This document shows, one piece after another, positions 1 through 9,993 of a DNA stretch of 64,000 nt. The translations under genes were made by a program, and so were the position numbers. Each line of letters begins with the position of its first letter. The stretch's first letter is position 1. This DNA is from Oreohelix idahoensis (Eukaryota > Mollusca > Gastropoda > Stylommatophora > Oreohelicidae), in contig JAMPIV010004266.1 of NCBI GenBank assembly GCA_024509875.1, positions 62,001 to 126,000 of the forward strand. The letters run 5' to 3'. The notes under the pieces are model-generated. The model worked only from the letters and a program-made list of their open reading frames with translations. It did not search any database and was not told where the DNA came from.

Positions 1-835
1 TCAAGATGATATCAAAGGTCTCGTTAGAAAAGTTCATAGCTTTAGTTTTAGAGGCATTTATTTGGAGACCAATTTTAACCGAGAGATGACACAAATTATT
101 TATTGCTTCTTGGGATTGTCTTGGTGTTGAACTTAAGAATGCTACATCATCTGCGAAATCCAGGTCCCCCAGGAATTTTCCATTTGTCCATTTTATACCC
201 AATTGTTCATTGTGGGTATAGTTTCTCATAACCCAATCAATAGCTATTCCAAAAAGTAGTGGTGACATAATACAGCCTTGTTTCACCCCTGTTTCTACTG
301 TAAACCATTCTGTATTCCCTTTATTTGTTCTAACACAACATCTTGCATTGTCATATAGCGCTTTGATTATATTCACATATTTTGTTGGAAAACCATAGAT
401 CGTAAGTATCTTCCACAATGATGGGCGGTGTAGACTATCAAAGGCTTTTTTGAAAATCGACGAAGGTGATAATAAGTGGCGATTGCCTTTCCACTGATTC
501 TTCTATAATTGTTCTTAGTGTGAATATTTGATCAATACATGAGCGTTTCGGCCTGAAACCCGCTTGTTCTTCTCTGATCTTTTCGTCAGCATGCAATTTA
601 AGTCTTTCTAACATCATGCAACATAATAATTTTCCAGGTACTGATAATAGAGATATACCACGCCAGTTATTACAGTCTGATATATCACCTTTCTTCGGTA
701 ACTTTACAATAATACTGTCTTTCCATTGTTGTGGTGGTTGTTCTTCTCTCCATACTTCATTTATAATATCTAAAATATCCTTAGTTACAGTAAATTTTGT
801 TTCTTTTCAATTATTCACATATCATCATCATGTGA
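1..835 (-). mobile_element. LINE fragment, reverse transcriptase domain (degenerate)
   Basis: Read on the minus strand, this encodes the fingers and palm of an APE-type LINE reverse transcriptase in broken frames. Recognisable blocks are [15 protein letters not shown] near 690, EEQAGFRPKRSCIDQ near 550, VDFQKAFDS near 450, ETGVKQGC near 290 and LDFADDVAF near 150. The YADD-type catalytic box is replaced by FADD, which is common in this LINE group. The layout matches the better preserved copy at 42382-44336. It runs off the left edge and has frameshifts, so it is a dead fragment. The clade (RTE- or I-like) was not assigned. Confidence 0.85.
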
Positions 836-1320
836 CGTATTCTTTCCAGAACGTTGTCTCCATTACAGCTGCTCTGAACGCATCACGATTCTGGGCAAGT
901 CGACCTGCATCAGCCAAAGACAAGTTCAGACTCTCTGTGATGTCCTGGGTCCACCGTTGCCTGGCCTGGGGGCCTCACCACCAGATCTTTGTGTAGTATT
1001 CAGATCAGCCATTATGGATTTCTTGGCATTGTACATCCAGTAGTTTGCCATTGCTTTCTGGATGGTTCTGGCCGCTTACCATTACAGTCCATGGTGCGCC
1101 CTCAGCCCGATACCAGGCCTTTCCAACTCCTGCCCTAGAAGCCGTTGTCAAATATTATTGATCATCTTCCCCGTTCGGCCAGCAGTTTTTGTACTGTTTA
1201 AGGGGGACCTCCCTTTTTCAATTTACTCATGTAGTTTGGCCGGCCAGTCAAAGCCGTTGCCCGGGGGGGGGGTGGCGCTGCCGTACACAAGCAGACTCGA
1301 GGAGCCATACATGAGCTGAA
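836..1320 (-). mobile_element. LINE 3' end or LINE-derived short element
   Basis: On the minus strand, 836-970 reads as the C-terminal tail of a LINE ORF2 (RQRWTQDITESLNLSLADAG, then LAQNRDAFRAAV). It ends near an ATGATGATG run at 824-835 that looks like a short microsatellite tail. The rest to about 1320 is GC-rich, with a G-run at 1262-1271, and I cannot assign it. It may be the 5' region of a short non-autonomous derivative. Identification rests on the protein tail only. Confidence 0.5.
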
Positions 1321-2900
1321 CTGGAGTGGGGGAACCAAATAGGATCCAGGCCATCCTCAAAAAGAGGAAGTGACTGCCTCTCACCGTGAGGTACTATCCC
1401 TTACACACTCCAGCCCTACCCCCCATTCACATATTCTGTTTTAAAGTTATTTTTACTGTTATTTAAAAATACACCGCATGCTCAGATTTATCCAAAAAAA
1501 AATACACTTTGACAATATTCTTTCAGTGAATCTGAAATTTATTTCAGTCACGTCTAAGGGAATAACTAGACAGGTTCTATAATCTGGGACGAGGTCTGCA
1601 AGTTGGTTTATCACACTTGTGAATCCGATTTCAATACTGGAGCGAGTCGCCCAATTTGTCACGGTTTGCTTCCCCTTAGCTCTGCAGAAATGGTCCAGCA
1701 GTGACCAAAACTCAAGAGTAACTGATCTGGGTCTTCAAAGGTGTCTACCTTTGCACAAGATTACTCTTGGCAGAGTTGTAGATAGAAGGATAATGATGCT
1801 TCTACCTCAAGGTAGTATTCACAAGATATTAAGAAAAGCGAGAACATAGCTGCATTATCTGAGCACGTTAACTTTAGTATCTGCCATCAACTTTTATGAA
1901 GGATTGTGTAATATAATTTTAGCTCGTACAAGCCCCCAGCTGAGTTAATTCAGCGAATTTCCTCTTATTACTGTTTATAGCTTTTTGAGTGTATTTAAGA
2001 AATTGTCTGAGACATACGGATGTAGCACATTTAAAATGATTAAATCAACTTTAGATTTGTTTTTATACAAGTAACAAATTTAATAATCAATTATGTTTAA
2101 CAGCTATGAAAATGAATAATTGTTTAGAAAAAAGTATTCATCACAGTGTGATGTTATGACTTTCGAAAATGGACAGTTCACTTGGCAGCTTTTAAGTTTT
2201 ATTGTTTCTGCTCCCGCTGATGTTTAGGTCTTTGCAGATAGATGAAAGAATTTCTCGCGTCCCTGGTCAAGATTTAAGAGTTGCAGCACGTTCCAGGTAG
2301 AATCATGGAATAACTGCAAAGCTGGTCCCGCGTCTCTAAGACTCGTCTGATGATGGTATCTAGCGCCGACTTCAGGCCACTTATACCCTCACTTGTTCCA
2401 GAAATAGTACCCTCAACTGGTACCACCAACTAGCATGGCAAAAGAAGAGAAACAAACACCCTCTGAATATTGAGTTTCCCGACACATACTTATGTGTCCC
2501 CATCTGCCTATTCCACCATCCCATCTAATAACTTTTACCCCCTCTGAGAATTAATCTTAATCCCAAAATACAAAATTCTTCGTTTACCCATCTGGTCGAA
2601 GAAGGCACATCAGCTTTATCAGCGATTAAACAAATTCGGTAGGCGATTTTAGTGCTAATCCGTAGCCTGATGTCGGGCACACCCGAAAATTTCCATTATG
2701 ATTGTCGATTAATATTAACTCATCCGTCTCCTTTTCCAGCAGGGATGAACGGGTAAACAAACAGACATGACGACTTATCACTGAGAGGATTGTAAGAAGA
2801 TTTGAAAGTACTAAATATCTGCTTTATAGAAGGGAAAGAAAATGAGCCGACCACAGAATAGCACGTAATTTAGTCCACTCAAAAAATGTAACTAAATACT
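1321..2900. other. Unassigned upstream DNA
   Basis: I see no coding region, RNA gene or recognisable repeat in this stretch. Short open frames at 1459-1849 on both strands have no domain or composition that suggests a gene. Confidence 0.4.
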
Positions 2901-2934
2901 TCCGGAGAGGAAAAGATATCGACCCAATATGTCC

Positions 2935-3172
2935 TTGGCAGTCCCATAACAGATACTGCCGAAGAGAAGTTGAAATGTTACAGACCTCGCCTTACTGGGT
3001 CCACCATTGGAAGGTTGGTGACCAGTTCCCTTCCTCGCTGCCTTTTCCTTCCCTGTCTCTGGCCAGGTACCCATTTACAGCTGGGTAGACCGGAGCGTGT
3101 CGGTACAGTGATTAGAAACCAACACCTTTGCCATGAGAGATCAGTACTCTAACCACTCTGTCAATTGGACAC
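2935..3172 (-). mobile_element. tRNA-derived SINE, minus strand
   Basis: The reverse complement starts near 3170 with a tRNA-like head: GACAGAGTGGTTAGAGTACT resembles an A box, and GGTTTCTAATC is a degenerate B box. Downstream is a body containing ACCGGTCTACCCAGCTG-type sequence (plus strand GGTACCCATTTACAGCTGGG at 3065-3084). The same body is seen at 37080-37235, so the two are one family. The body recalls the conserved central domains of mollusc SINEs; that match is from memory and not verified. Confidence 0.6.
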
Positions 3173-3544
3173 TCGAGCTGGTAATATACGTACGTCATGT
3201 TTATTGTGGCCTGGATGTTATGCTTCCCACTTGCTCCTGTATCATCGCTTGATAAAACTCTTGGCCTCTTTATAAGTTATGCTTGTGTCAAGTTGAGGCA
3301 GCTTTCCTCCTTCCTTTGCCAATCTGTCAGCCTCTTCACTTCCGAAGCTGTTGCTGTTGCCACTATATCCCAACTCTTTTGAATTGATGACACAGTTAGT
3401 GAAGCGTTACTCTTAGGTCATCCAGGTTGGCATTATTTTGATTCTTCAGCATTGCGGTTACTGACAGCGCATCTGAGAAGATAGCTACTTTGTCGTAACA
3501 TGGTCTATCCTCTCTTCATCTTTGTCTCCGTTCCCTTTCCCTCT
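3173..3544. other. Unassigned upstream DNA
   Basis: No feature is recognisable here; a 61-codon open frame at 3197-3382 has no family resemblance. Confidence 0.35.
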
Positions 3545-3965
3545 CTAAATAAATATGAGACAAACATAAAGGTATGTTTTCAGGCATTCGTAAGAAATAA
3601 AGAAGTAGAACACTAGACAACAGAAAAACAGCAGACGTGAGTGGCTTACCCAGGACTCGAACCCAGGACCTTCCGTGCGACAACCCCGCCTAGCTATGCA
3701 AGCGAATCACACTATCCTCCCTGCCATCTAGGCATCACCAAAAAATGATGCTTCGATGACGGGTCATTAGTGCGACCCGCAACACATAACACCGGAAATT
3801 TATCATGGGCAGTCCAGCCTATTAATGACGCAATCACTTCTGTTGTTCCCCTATTATACAGTATAGGTCAGACCACACAAGACAAAGACCTTAATACCGT
3901 GTCTAGTAAATCCTATTCAGTAAGTATAGGACAGAGGGTAGGTTTTGGTATTGTATAAACATTAA
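3545..3965 (-). mobile_element. tRNA-derived SINE (family of the 16.2-kb palindrome), full-length-like copy
   Basis: The reverse complement holds a tRNA-like module with a good B box (GGTTCGAGTCC at about 3655-3666) inside CTAGGCGGGGTTGTCGCACGG. Its tail is GTTTGTCTCATATTTATTTA near 3545. The same sequence occurs at 3968-4160 (truncated), twice in inverted orientation at 16201-17057, and as a 45-bp scrap at 36119-36163. This copy reads through to a 5' end near 3950 (ACCTACCCTCTGTCC in reverse). Confidence 0.75.
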
Positions 3966-4160
3966 AAACACACAAGGAAGGGAAACCCGAGGCCTGTAAA
4001 CAGTAAATAAATATTAGACAAATATAACGGTATGTTTTCAGGCACTAGTAAGAAATAAAGAAGTAGAAAACTAGACAACAGAAAAACAACAGACGTGAGT
4101 GGTTTACCCAGAACTCGAACCCAGGACCTTCCGTGCGACAACCCCGCCTAGCTATGCTTC
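3966..4160 (-). mobile_element. Truncated second copy of the same SINE
   Basis: It repeats 3545-3690 in the same orientation. It includes the 3' tail CCTCGGGTTTCCCTTCC (reverse of 3979-3995) that also ends the palindromic copy near 17045. It stops abruptly at about 4160 inside the tRNA-like module, so it is 5'-truncated. It sits directly beside the previous copy, giving a head-to-tail pair. Confidence 0.7.
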
Positions 4161-4259
4161 ATGCTGCAATACGGCTTTTTCGGCTCTTTTTGTCAGTATT
4201 TCCCTTTCTCTTAAGATGCCAAGAAAAGTAGAAGCGGCGTGAACAAAAATCTGAGGTAG

Positions 4260-4453
4260 AGAAAGTGAGTTTTTAACAGGTTGGATCACACGAAAATGAG
4301 TTTTTGACAGGTAGGGCCACAAGAAAGTGAGTTTTTGACAGGTAGGGCCACAAGAAAGTGAGTTTTTGACAGGTAGGGCTAAAAGAAAGTGAGTTTTTGA
4401 CAGGTAGGGCCACAAGAGAGTGAGTTTTTGACAGGTAGGGCCACATGAAAATG
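4260..4453. repeat. 31-bp minisatellite, about 6 units
   Basis: The unit is GTGAGTTTTTGACAGGTAGG followed by GCCACAAGAAA. Spacing between identical positions is 31 bp (for example 4323 and 4354). The outer units carry substitutions and the inner ones are nearly identical. The array makes a spurious minus-strand open frame. Confidence 0.85.
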
Positions 4454-4619
4454 AGAGGCAACTTATCACACTTTGTCCCCTATAAACTGTTTGAATTGGG
4501 CCCCGCCCTATCTAGAGCCGACCATGCACTCTAGGAATATCCGTTGGTTGACATCATATAAACAGCTTGAGATATGCGGATGATAAAGTCTTTTTTTTTT
4601 GTAACTTACTTACTTAGTT

Positions 4620-5455
4620 ATCCTTCTACCGTGAGGTGCAGAGGTTTGGAGGAGGGAGCGCTAAACTATCCTATCGGCTGTCTTACTTCAGGCCTGGTTC
4701 CAATCTAGACCTTAATCCTTCAGAGATTGTCTAATGTTGTCCTCCCAGCGGACTCTGGGTCGTCCACGAGATCTGGATCCCTAGCTCTTAGTTTCCTATA
4801 CTTGTCGTGGTAACCGATCTTCTTCCATTCTGGGACTGTTCTACTTGGGTCTGCAGTTGCTGGGTTTTGAGGCCTTGCCATATCGTCTGGTTGCAGACCA
4901 TATCTCTTCTTGTTACTTCAACCATATACCTTATTTCTGAGGTATGAAGTTGTCTTTTGTGGGTTGTAGTTATTGTCCATGACTCGCATCCATAAGTCAA
5001 GAATGGAACATAGGTGCAGTAATCTTCGTCTTCTTTCTTCTTGCCAACTTCTGTTTCTGCTGAGGAATCCTCGATTTGTGGCCTTAAAAATCTCCCAGCT
5101 CCTGCTCTTCGGGTAGCTAACTCTTCTTTGATGCCTTCCTTCTGGTCTATGACAGCTCCGAGGTTTTTAAACTGTTTGAACTGCTGCTCCAAGACCTATT
5201 CTCCCAGCTTAATCTGAAGCCTTCTTTCCTCTCGTGATATCACCATGGTTTTTGTTTTGGAGCTGCTGATGACCATCCCTCTCTTATCCAGCTCTTCCTT
5301 TTAGACTTGCAGGTTGCATTGAAGGCGTGCCTCTGATTTAGCAATCAAGGCAACATCGTTGGCAAATTCCAGCTCTGAAATACAAACCTGTCTCATCTTC
5401 CAGTGTTCCACTGAATACGTTTTGGTCCTTTCCTTGCATGCTTTTACGACATCGT
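4620..5455 (-). mobile_element. LINE fragment, RT C-terminal part
   Basis: In minus-strand frames this gives EQQFK.LGAVIDQ near 5180, VLPFLTYGCESWT-like sequence near 5000 (FLTYGCESWTITTTHKRQLH is legible), and the basic tail expected after the RT thumb (WQGLKTQQLQTQVEQSQ). Further upstream, 5290-5450 matches the region around the palm. Stops and shifts are frequent. It is another member of the superfamily seen at 6055-8200 and 8757-9605. Confidence 0.75.
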
Positions 5456-5504
5456 CCATAAAAAAAATATTTTTATTAAGTGAAGAAAAAAAGAGTTACA
5501 TGAA

Positions 5505-5965
5505 TTATACAAAAGTGAAAATCAGGACCTTGACTTTAATAGGAAAACGACAAAAGTAATGGTCATCTCGAACAAAGTCACTTCTCCAGAAACAAGTCAA
5601 TAGATTCAAATACCTAGACTCGTTAATAAGATTGGATGGGAGAGGCATCTCACAGGTGACAAGTAGACTGTCCCAAGCAAAAGTAACATACCATAGAATA
5701 AAACTGCCCGTGTACTTCCCGCAGGTCTCTGGCAAGACAGAAAGATTACAACTACTGTTTCCTCGGGCATGTCGTACAAGCCATTTGTCATTATTATCTA
5801 CATTGGAATGAAACAATCCACTTTCTTTGGACATGTTATGAGAAGAAATTTTGAAAATATTGTGACAACAGGAAATATAGAAGGAAATATAGAAGGAAAA
5901 AAGACGAAGACAAAGACAGAAGATACTGGAAAGTTTGACAAGATCGTATGTAAAGAAGTCAACAA
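5505..5965 (+). mobile_element. LINE fragment, RT C-terminal part, plus strand
   Basis: Plus-strand frames read NRFKYLDSLIRLDGRGIS near 5600 and FFGHVMRRNFENIVTTGNIE near 5820, then a basic tail. These are the thumb and GHVMRR blocks of LINE ORF2. It lies tail-to-tail with the preceding minus-strand fragment. Several frameshifts mark it as dead. Confidence 0.7.
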
Positions 5966-6054
5966 TTTACTCAGTAGCCCCCCTTCAGTAATTACTGACT
6001 GAGAATGCGCTCATGAGACGATAGCCCTCAGTTTTTTTTTTTCTGGTGTTCCTT

Positions 6055-8200
6055 TCAGCACGTTCTTTTCTCTTCTACTTGTTGTGAGAGCTTCTTTTCG
6101 TCCAATCTGAGGTGGTGCCGAAGAGAGCATCGCCACTTAGTGCGATCGGCAGCTTTATCCTCCCAGGCTGCTGCCAGTGTCTTCTAGTCTCTCTTGCACA
6201 CATCTTTGAATCTGAAGTGTGGTCACCCGGCTGTTCTTTTGCCATCTGCCAGTTGTCCGTAGAAATGTCCTTCGGGATGCGACCATCTTCCATGTCCGTA
6301 GATGTCCTTCGGGATTTGACCTTCTTCCATGTCCGTAGAAGATGTCCTTCGGGATGCGACCATCTTCCATGTCCGTAGAAGATGTCCTTCGGGATGCGAC
6401 CATCTTCCATGTCCGTAGAAGATGTCCTTCGGGATGCGACCATCTTCCATGTCCGTAGAAGATGTCCTTCGGGATGCGACCATCTTCCATGTCCGTAGAA
6501 GATGTCCTTCGGGATGCGACCATCTTCCATGTCCGTAGAAGACGTCCTTCGGGATGCGACCATATTCCATGTCCGTAGATGTTCTTTGGGATGCGACCAT
6601 CTTCCATGTCCGTAGAAGATGTCCTTCGGGATGCCACCATCTTCCATGTCCGTAGAAGATGTCCTTCGGGATGCGACCTTCTTCCATGTCCGTAGAAGAT
6701 GTCCTTCGGGATGCGACCTTCTTCCATGTCCGTAGAAGATGTCCTTCGGGATGCGACCTTCTTCCATGTCCGTAGAAGATGTCCTTCGGGATGCGACCTT
6801 CTTCCATGTCCGTAGAAGATGTCCTTCGGGATGCGACCATCTTCCATGTCCGTAGAAGATGTCCTTCGGGATGCGACCTTCTTCCATGTCCGTAGAAGAT
6901 GTCCTTCGGGATGCGACCATCTTCCATGTCCGTAGAAGATGTCCTTCGGGATGCGACCATCTTCCATGTCCGTAGAAGATGTCCTTCGGGATGCGACCAT
7001 CTTCCATGTCCGTAGAAGATGTCCTTCGGGATGCGACCTTCTTCCATGTCCGTAGAAGATGTCCTTCGGGATGCGACCTTCTTCCATGTCCGCAGAAGAT
7101 GTCCTTCGGGATGCGACCTTCTTCCATGTCCGTAGAAGATGTCCTTCGGGATGCGATCATCTACCATGTCCGTAGAAGATGTCCTTCCGAATGCGACCAT
7201 CTTCCATGTCCGTAGAAGATGTCCTTCCGAATGCGACCATCTTCCATGTCCGTAGAAGATGTCCTTCGGGATGCGACCATCTACCATGTCCGTAGAAGAT
7301 GTCCTTCAGGATGCGACCATCTTCCATGTCCTTAGAAGATGTCCTTCGGGATGCGACCATCTTCCATGTCCTTAGAAGATGTCCTTCGGGATGCGACCAT
7401 CTACCATGTCCGTAGAAGATGTCCTTCGGGATGCGACCATCTTCCATGCGGCGGACATGGCCAAGCCAGCGTAGTCTGCGCTGTCTAAACAGTATATACA
7501 TGCTTCGAAGGCCAGCACGTGACAACACCTCAACATTTGTCACTTTGTCCTTCCACGAAATACCTAGGATGTGGCGCAAACACCGTAGATGGAAGGTACT
7601 GAGCCTTCTTTTCTTGATTAGCATAGGTTGTCCATGTTTCGCTGCCACACTGAAGCACGCTGGTGACGCATGCATTATGTACCGCAGCTTTGGTCTTCAT
7701 TGTGAGTTTGGAGTTTCCCCAAACACACGTTGTAGGCGGGCAAATGTGGTTGCAGGTTTGCCAATGCGGCTGTCAATTTCTGTGTCCAGAGAGAGTTTGT
7801 CGTTGATGGTAGACCCCAAGTATGTGAAGTGGTGTACCAAAGTCCGTGCATGCTTGGGTGAAGCGATTCATCAAGCTCTGGAGCTCCTATTGTCTTTGAG
7901 TGACGATCGCAAGTCATCAGCGAATAACAAGTCTCTTATAATGACCTTTCTGATTTATGTTTTTCCCGAGGTTAAACAGTCGGCCAGCTGACCTAGTGTG
8001 AAGGCATTTCCCTTCAGTTGCATCTCCGAATGCATGTTTCAAGAGCAAGGCAAAGAAGATCCCGAAGAGGGTCAGACCAAGGACGCAGACTTGTTTGACG
8101 CCACTGCGGATGTCAAAGGGCTGTGATGTGCTTCCAGAGGCGCCACCTGACATGGTACTTGAAGAAGAACACGTTCACTTTCCCAACGAGGCGGTGACGT
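6055..8200 (-). mobile_element. LINE fragment carrying an internal 40-bp tandem expansion
   Basis: Minus-strand blocks in order are SGSTSQPFDIRSGVKQ near 8130 (RT domain), FHLRCLRHILGISWKDKVTN near 7590, RQRRLRWLGHVRRMEDGRIP near 7470, then after the array a tail with TSDSKMCARETRRHW near 6200. The order matches ORF2 from the palm to the C-terminus. It is truncated at its 5' end near 8200. The array at 6262-7450 sits exactly where the MEDGRIPKDI codons lie, so the tandem unit was amplified out of LINE coding sequence. Confidence 0.85.
6262..7450. repeat. 40-bp minisatellite grown inside LINE coding DNA, about 29 units
   Basis: The unit is GTCCTTCGGGATGCGACCAT followed by CTTCCATGTCCGTAGAAGAT. 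Most units differ at one site (CCATCTT or CCTTCTT). A few have small deletions (6296-6304, 6580). Because 40 is not a multiple of three, each frame cycles through all three reading phases, and no phase holds a stop on the minus strand. Open frames of 300-360 codons across it are therefore artefacts. Confidence 0.95.
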
Positions 8201-8286
8201 CGATTGGGTAGACCCGAGTCGAATCTTTAGTGTGCTAAACCCTTCTCTTCTCTTTTTTTTTCTTTTTTGGGTTCTCCTCCTTTCAT

Positions 8287-8756
<470 letters not shown>

Positions 8757-9605
8757 CCTTTAGCTCCCCGAGGAGCATAGGCCTTCAACAAACACATGCC
8801 AAGTCTTCCTGTCCTGTGCCATCCGCTCAAGTTCTTTCCATGTTTTCCTCATCATTTTCACCTCTGTATCCAGTTCTCTTCTCCATGTGTTTTTTTGGTC
8901 TACCTCTGCCTCTCTTTCCCTGTGGATTCCAGAACAAGGAATGCCTTGTAATGCTATCAACAGGTTTCCTCAATGTGTGTCCTATCCATCGCCAGCGTCT
9001 TCTTCTCAACTCTTGTTCCACTGGCACTTGTCTGGTTCTTGTCATCAATTCCACATTTGTGACTTTGTCATACCATTTCAGTCCTTCTATTCTACCCAAG
9101 CACTCGTTTATAAAAGTCTGTAGCTTTTTGGTTGTTGTTCTCCATGTCTCAGAGCCATACAATAGGACTGACTTGACATTTGAGTTGAAGATTCTTATTT
9201 TCGTGTTGGACTTGATTTCTCTTGTTCTCCGTATGTTTCCCAATGCAATGAAAGCTCCTCTTGCTTTTTGTATTCTTATTTTGATATCATTGTCTGTCCC
9301 TCCAACTTTGTCTATATTACTGCCGATATGTGTACGATTCTACATCCTTTAGTGGTATTTCTTCAAGTTCAACCTTGTTATCATTTCTTGCATTTATTCT
9401 CATAATCTTTGTCTTTTCCCTGTGTATTTTCAGGCCCACGTTGTGACCTCTCATCGAGAATTTTCATTTTCTCTTGCATCTGATTATGATTATGGGACAG
9501 AAGAGCCAAGCCATCTGCAAAATCCAGATCATCAAGCTGTTTAGTCAGATTCCACTGGATTCCATTTCTGTTGTGTGATGTCATTGTTTTCATAACCAGA
9601 AACAA
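8757..9605 (-). mobile_element. LINE fragment, RT palm to C-terminus, with ATCA-repeat tail
   Basis: Minus-strand blocks are GIQWNLTKQLDDLDFADGLA (9540; normally FADD), LLYGSETWRTTTKKLQ (9150), RRRRWRWIGHTLRKP (8990) and GKRGRGRPKKHMEKR (8900). The 3' end runs into a CAATCAAT-type tail at 8727-8754. In the thumb region the frame changes several times. It is a separate insertion from 6055-8200 and lies about 240 bp upstream of the CHORDC1 promoter. Confidence 0.8.
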
Positions 9606-9839
9606 TTTTTTAAAACAATTTATTTAATTGTTCGATATTGATCGATTAATCTTGGATAAATTCGATTAAGATTAAAAAAAATAAATTCCAGCCCTAATAT
9701 TTATATCTACGTATGTATGTTTAACAAGCCTCATGGTTTCTCTGACTTATTTATTTCTGCCTTTACAAAATGACGAAACATAGATTTGTTTCGTATTCAA
9801 AGATTGAAGTGTACATTTCGTGTTAGCCTTGGTTGCATA

Positions 9840-9923
9840 TTTTATTGGGACTTCCGGTTTGTTCTTCAGACCGAAAGTTCTGAGTCGAGAATTTTCTCAC
9901 ATTGTTTTAATTCGTTCACAAGG
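9840..9923 (+). promoter_or_regulatory. CHORDC1: Putative CHORDC1 proximal promoter / 5' UTR with CCAAT, ETS and heat-shock dyads
   Basis: Within 85 bp of the start codon there is an inverted CCAAT box (ATTGG, 9844-9848), an ETS-type CTTCCGG (9851-9857) and two perfect heat-shock dyads of the form GAAnnTTC: GAAAGTTC at 9873-9880 and GAATTTTC at 9889-9896. The dyads are 16 bp apart, so they are not one continuous HSE ladder. CHORDC1 is known as a stress-responsive HSP90 partner, which fits. The transcription start is unknown, and some of these sites may be in the 5' UTR. Confidence 0.5.
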
Positions 9924-9993
9924 ATGGAGTCAGATCTGTTATTGTGTTACAACAAAGGATGTGGACAAAAGTTCAAGCTTCAATCCACATTAG
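9924..9993 (+). CDS. CHORDC1: CHORDC1 exon 1 (start codon, first CHORD I cysteines)
   Basis: It encodes [18 protein letters not shown] and a few more residues, with the CX4C pair that opens CHORD I. The ATG at 9924 is the first one, placed eight residues before the first cysteine as in relatives. The donor is irregular. Exon 2 needs one leftover base, and the only AG in phase before the in-frame TGA (10002-10004) is TTAG/GCCATC at 9993/9994, a GC donor. That join creates an alanine before SCVYHP and leaves nine residues between F and C, one fewer than in the human protein. The phase-matching GT at 10006 would place the TGA inside the exon. A sequencing error or a decayed donor is possible. 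Confidence 0.8.

Noticed and set aside
3600..3700. A tRNA gene suggested by the B box GGTTCGAGTCC
   Set aside because: It is repeated at 4100, 16300 and 16890 with SINE tails and target duplications, and no cloverleaf closes. It belongs to a SINE.
6075..7287. Three overlapping minus-strand frames of 310-361 codons
   Set aside because: They come from the 40-bp tandem array inside a dead LINE; all three frames are equally open.
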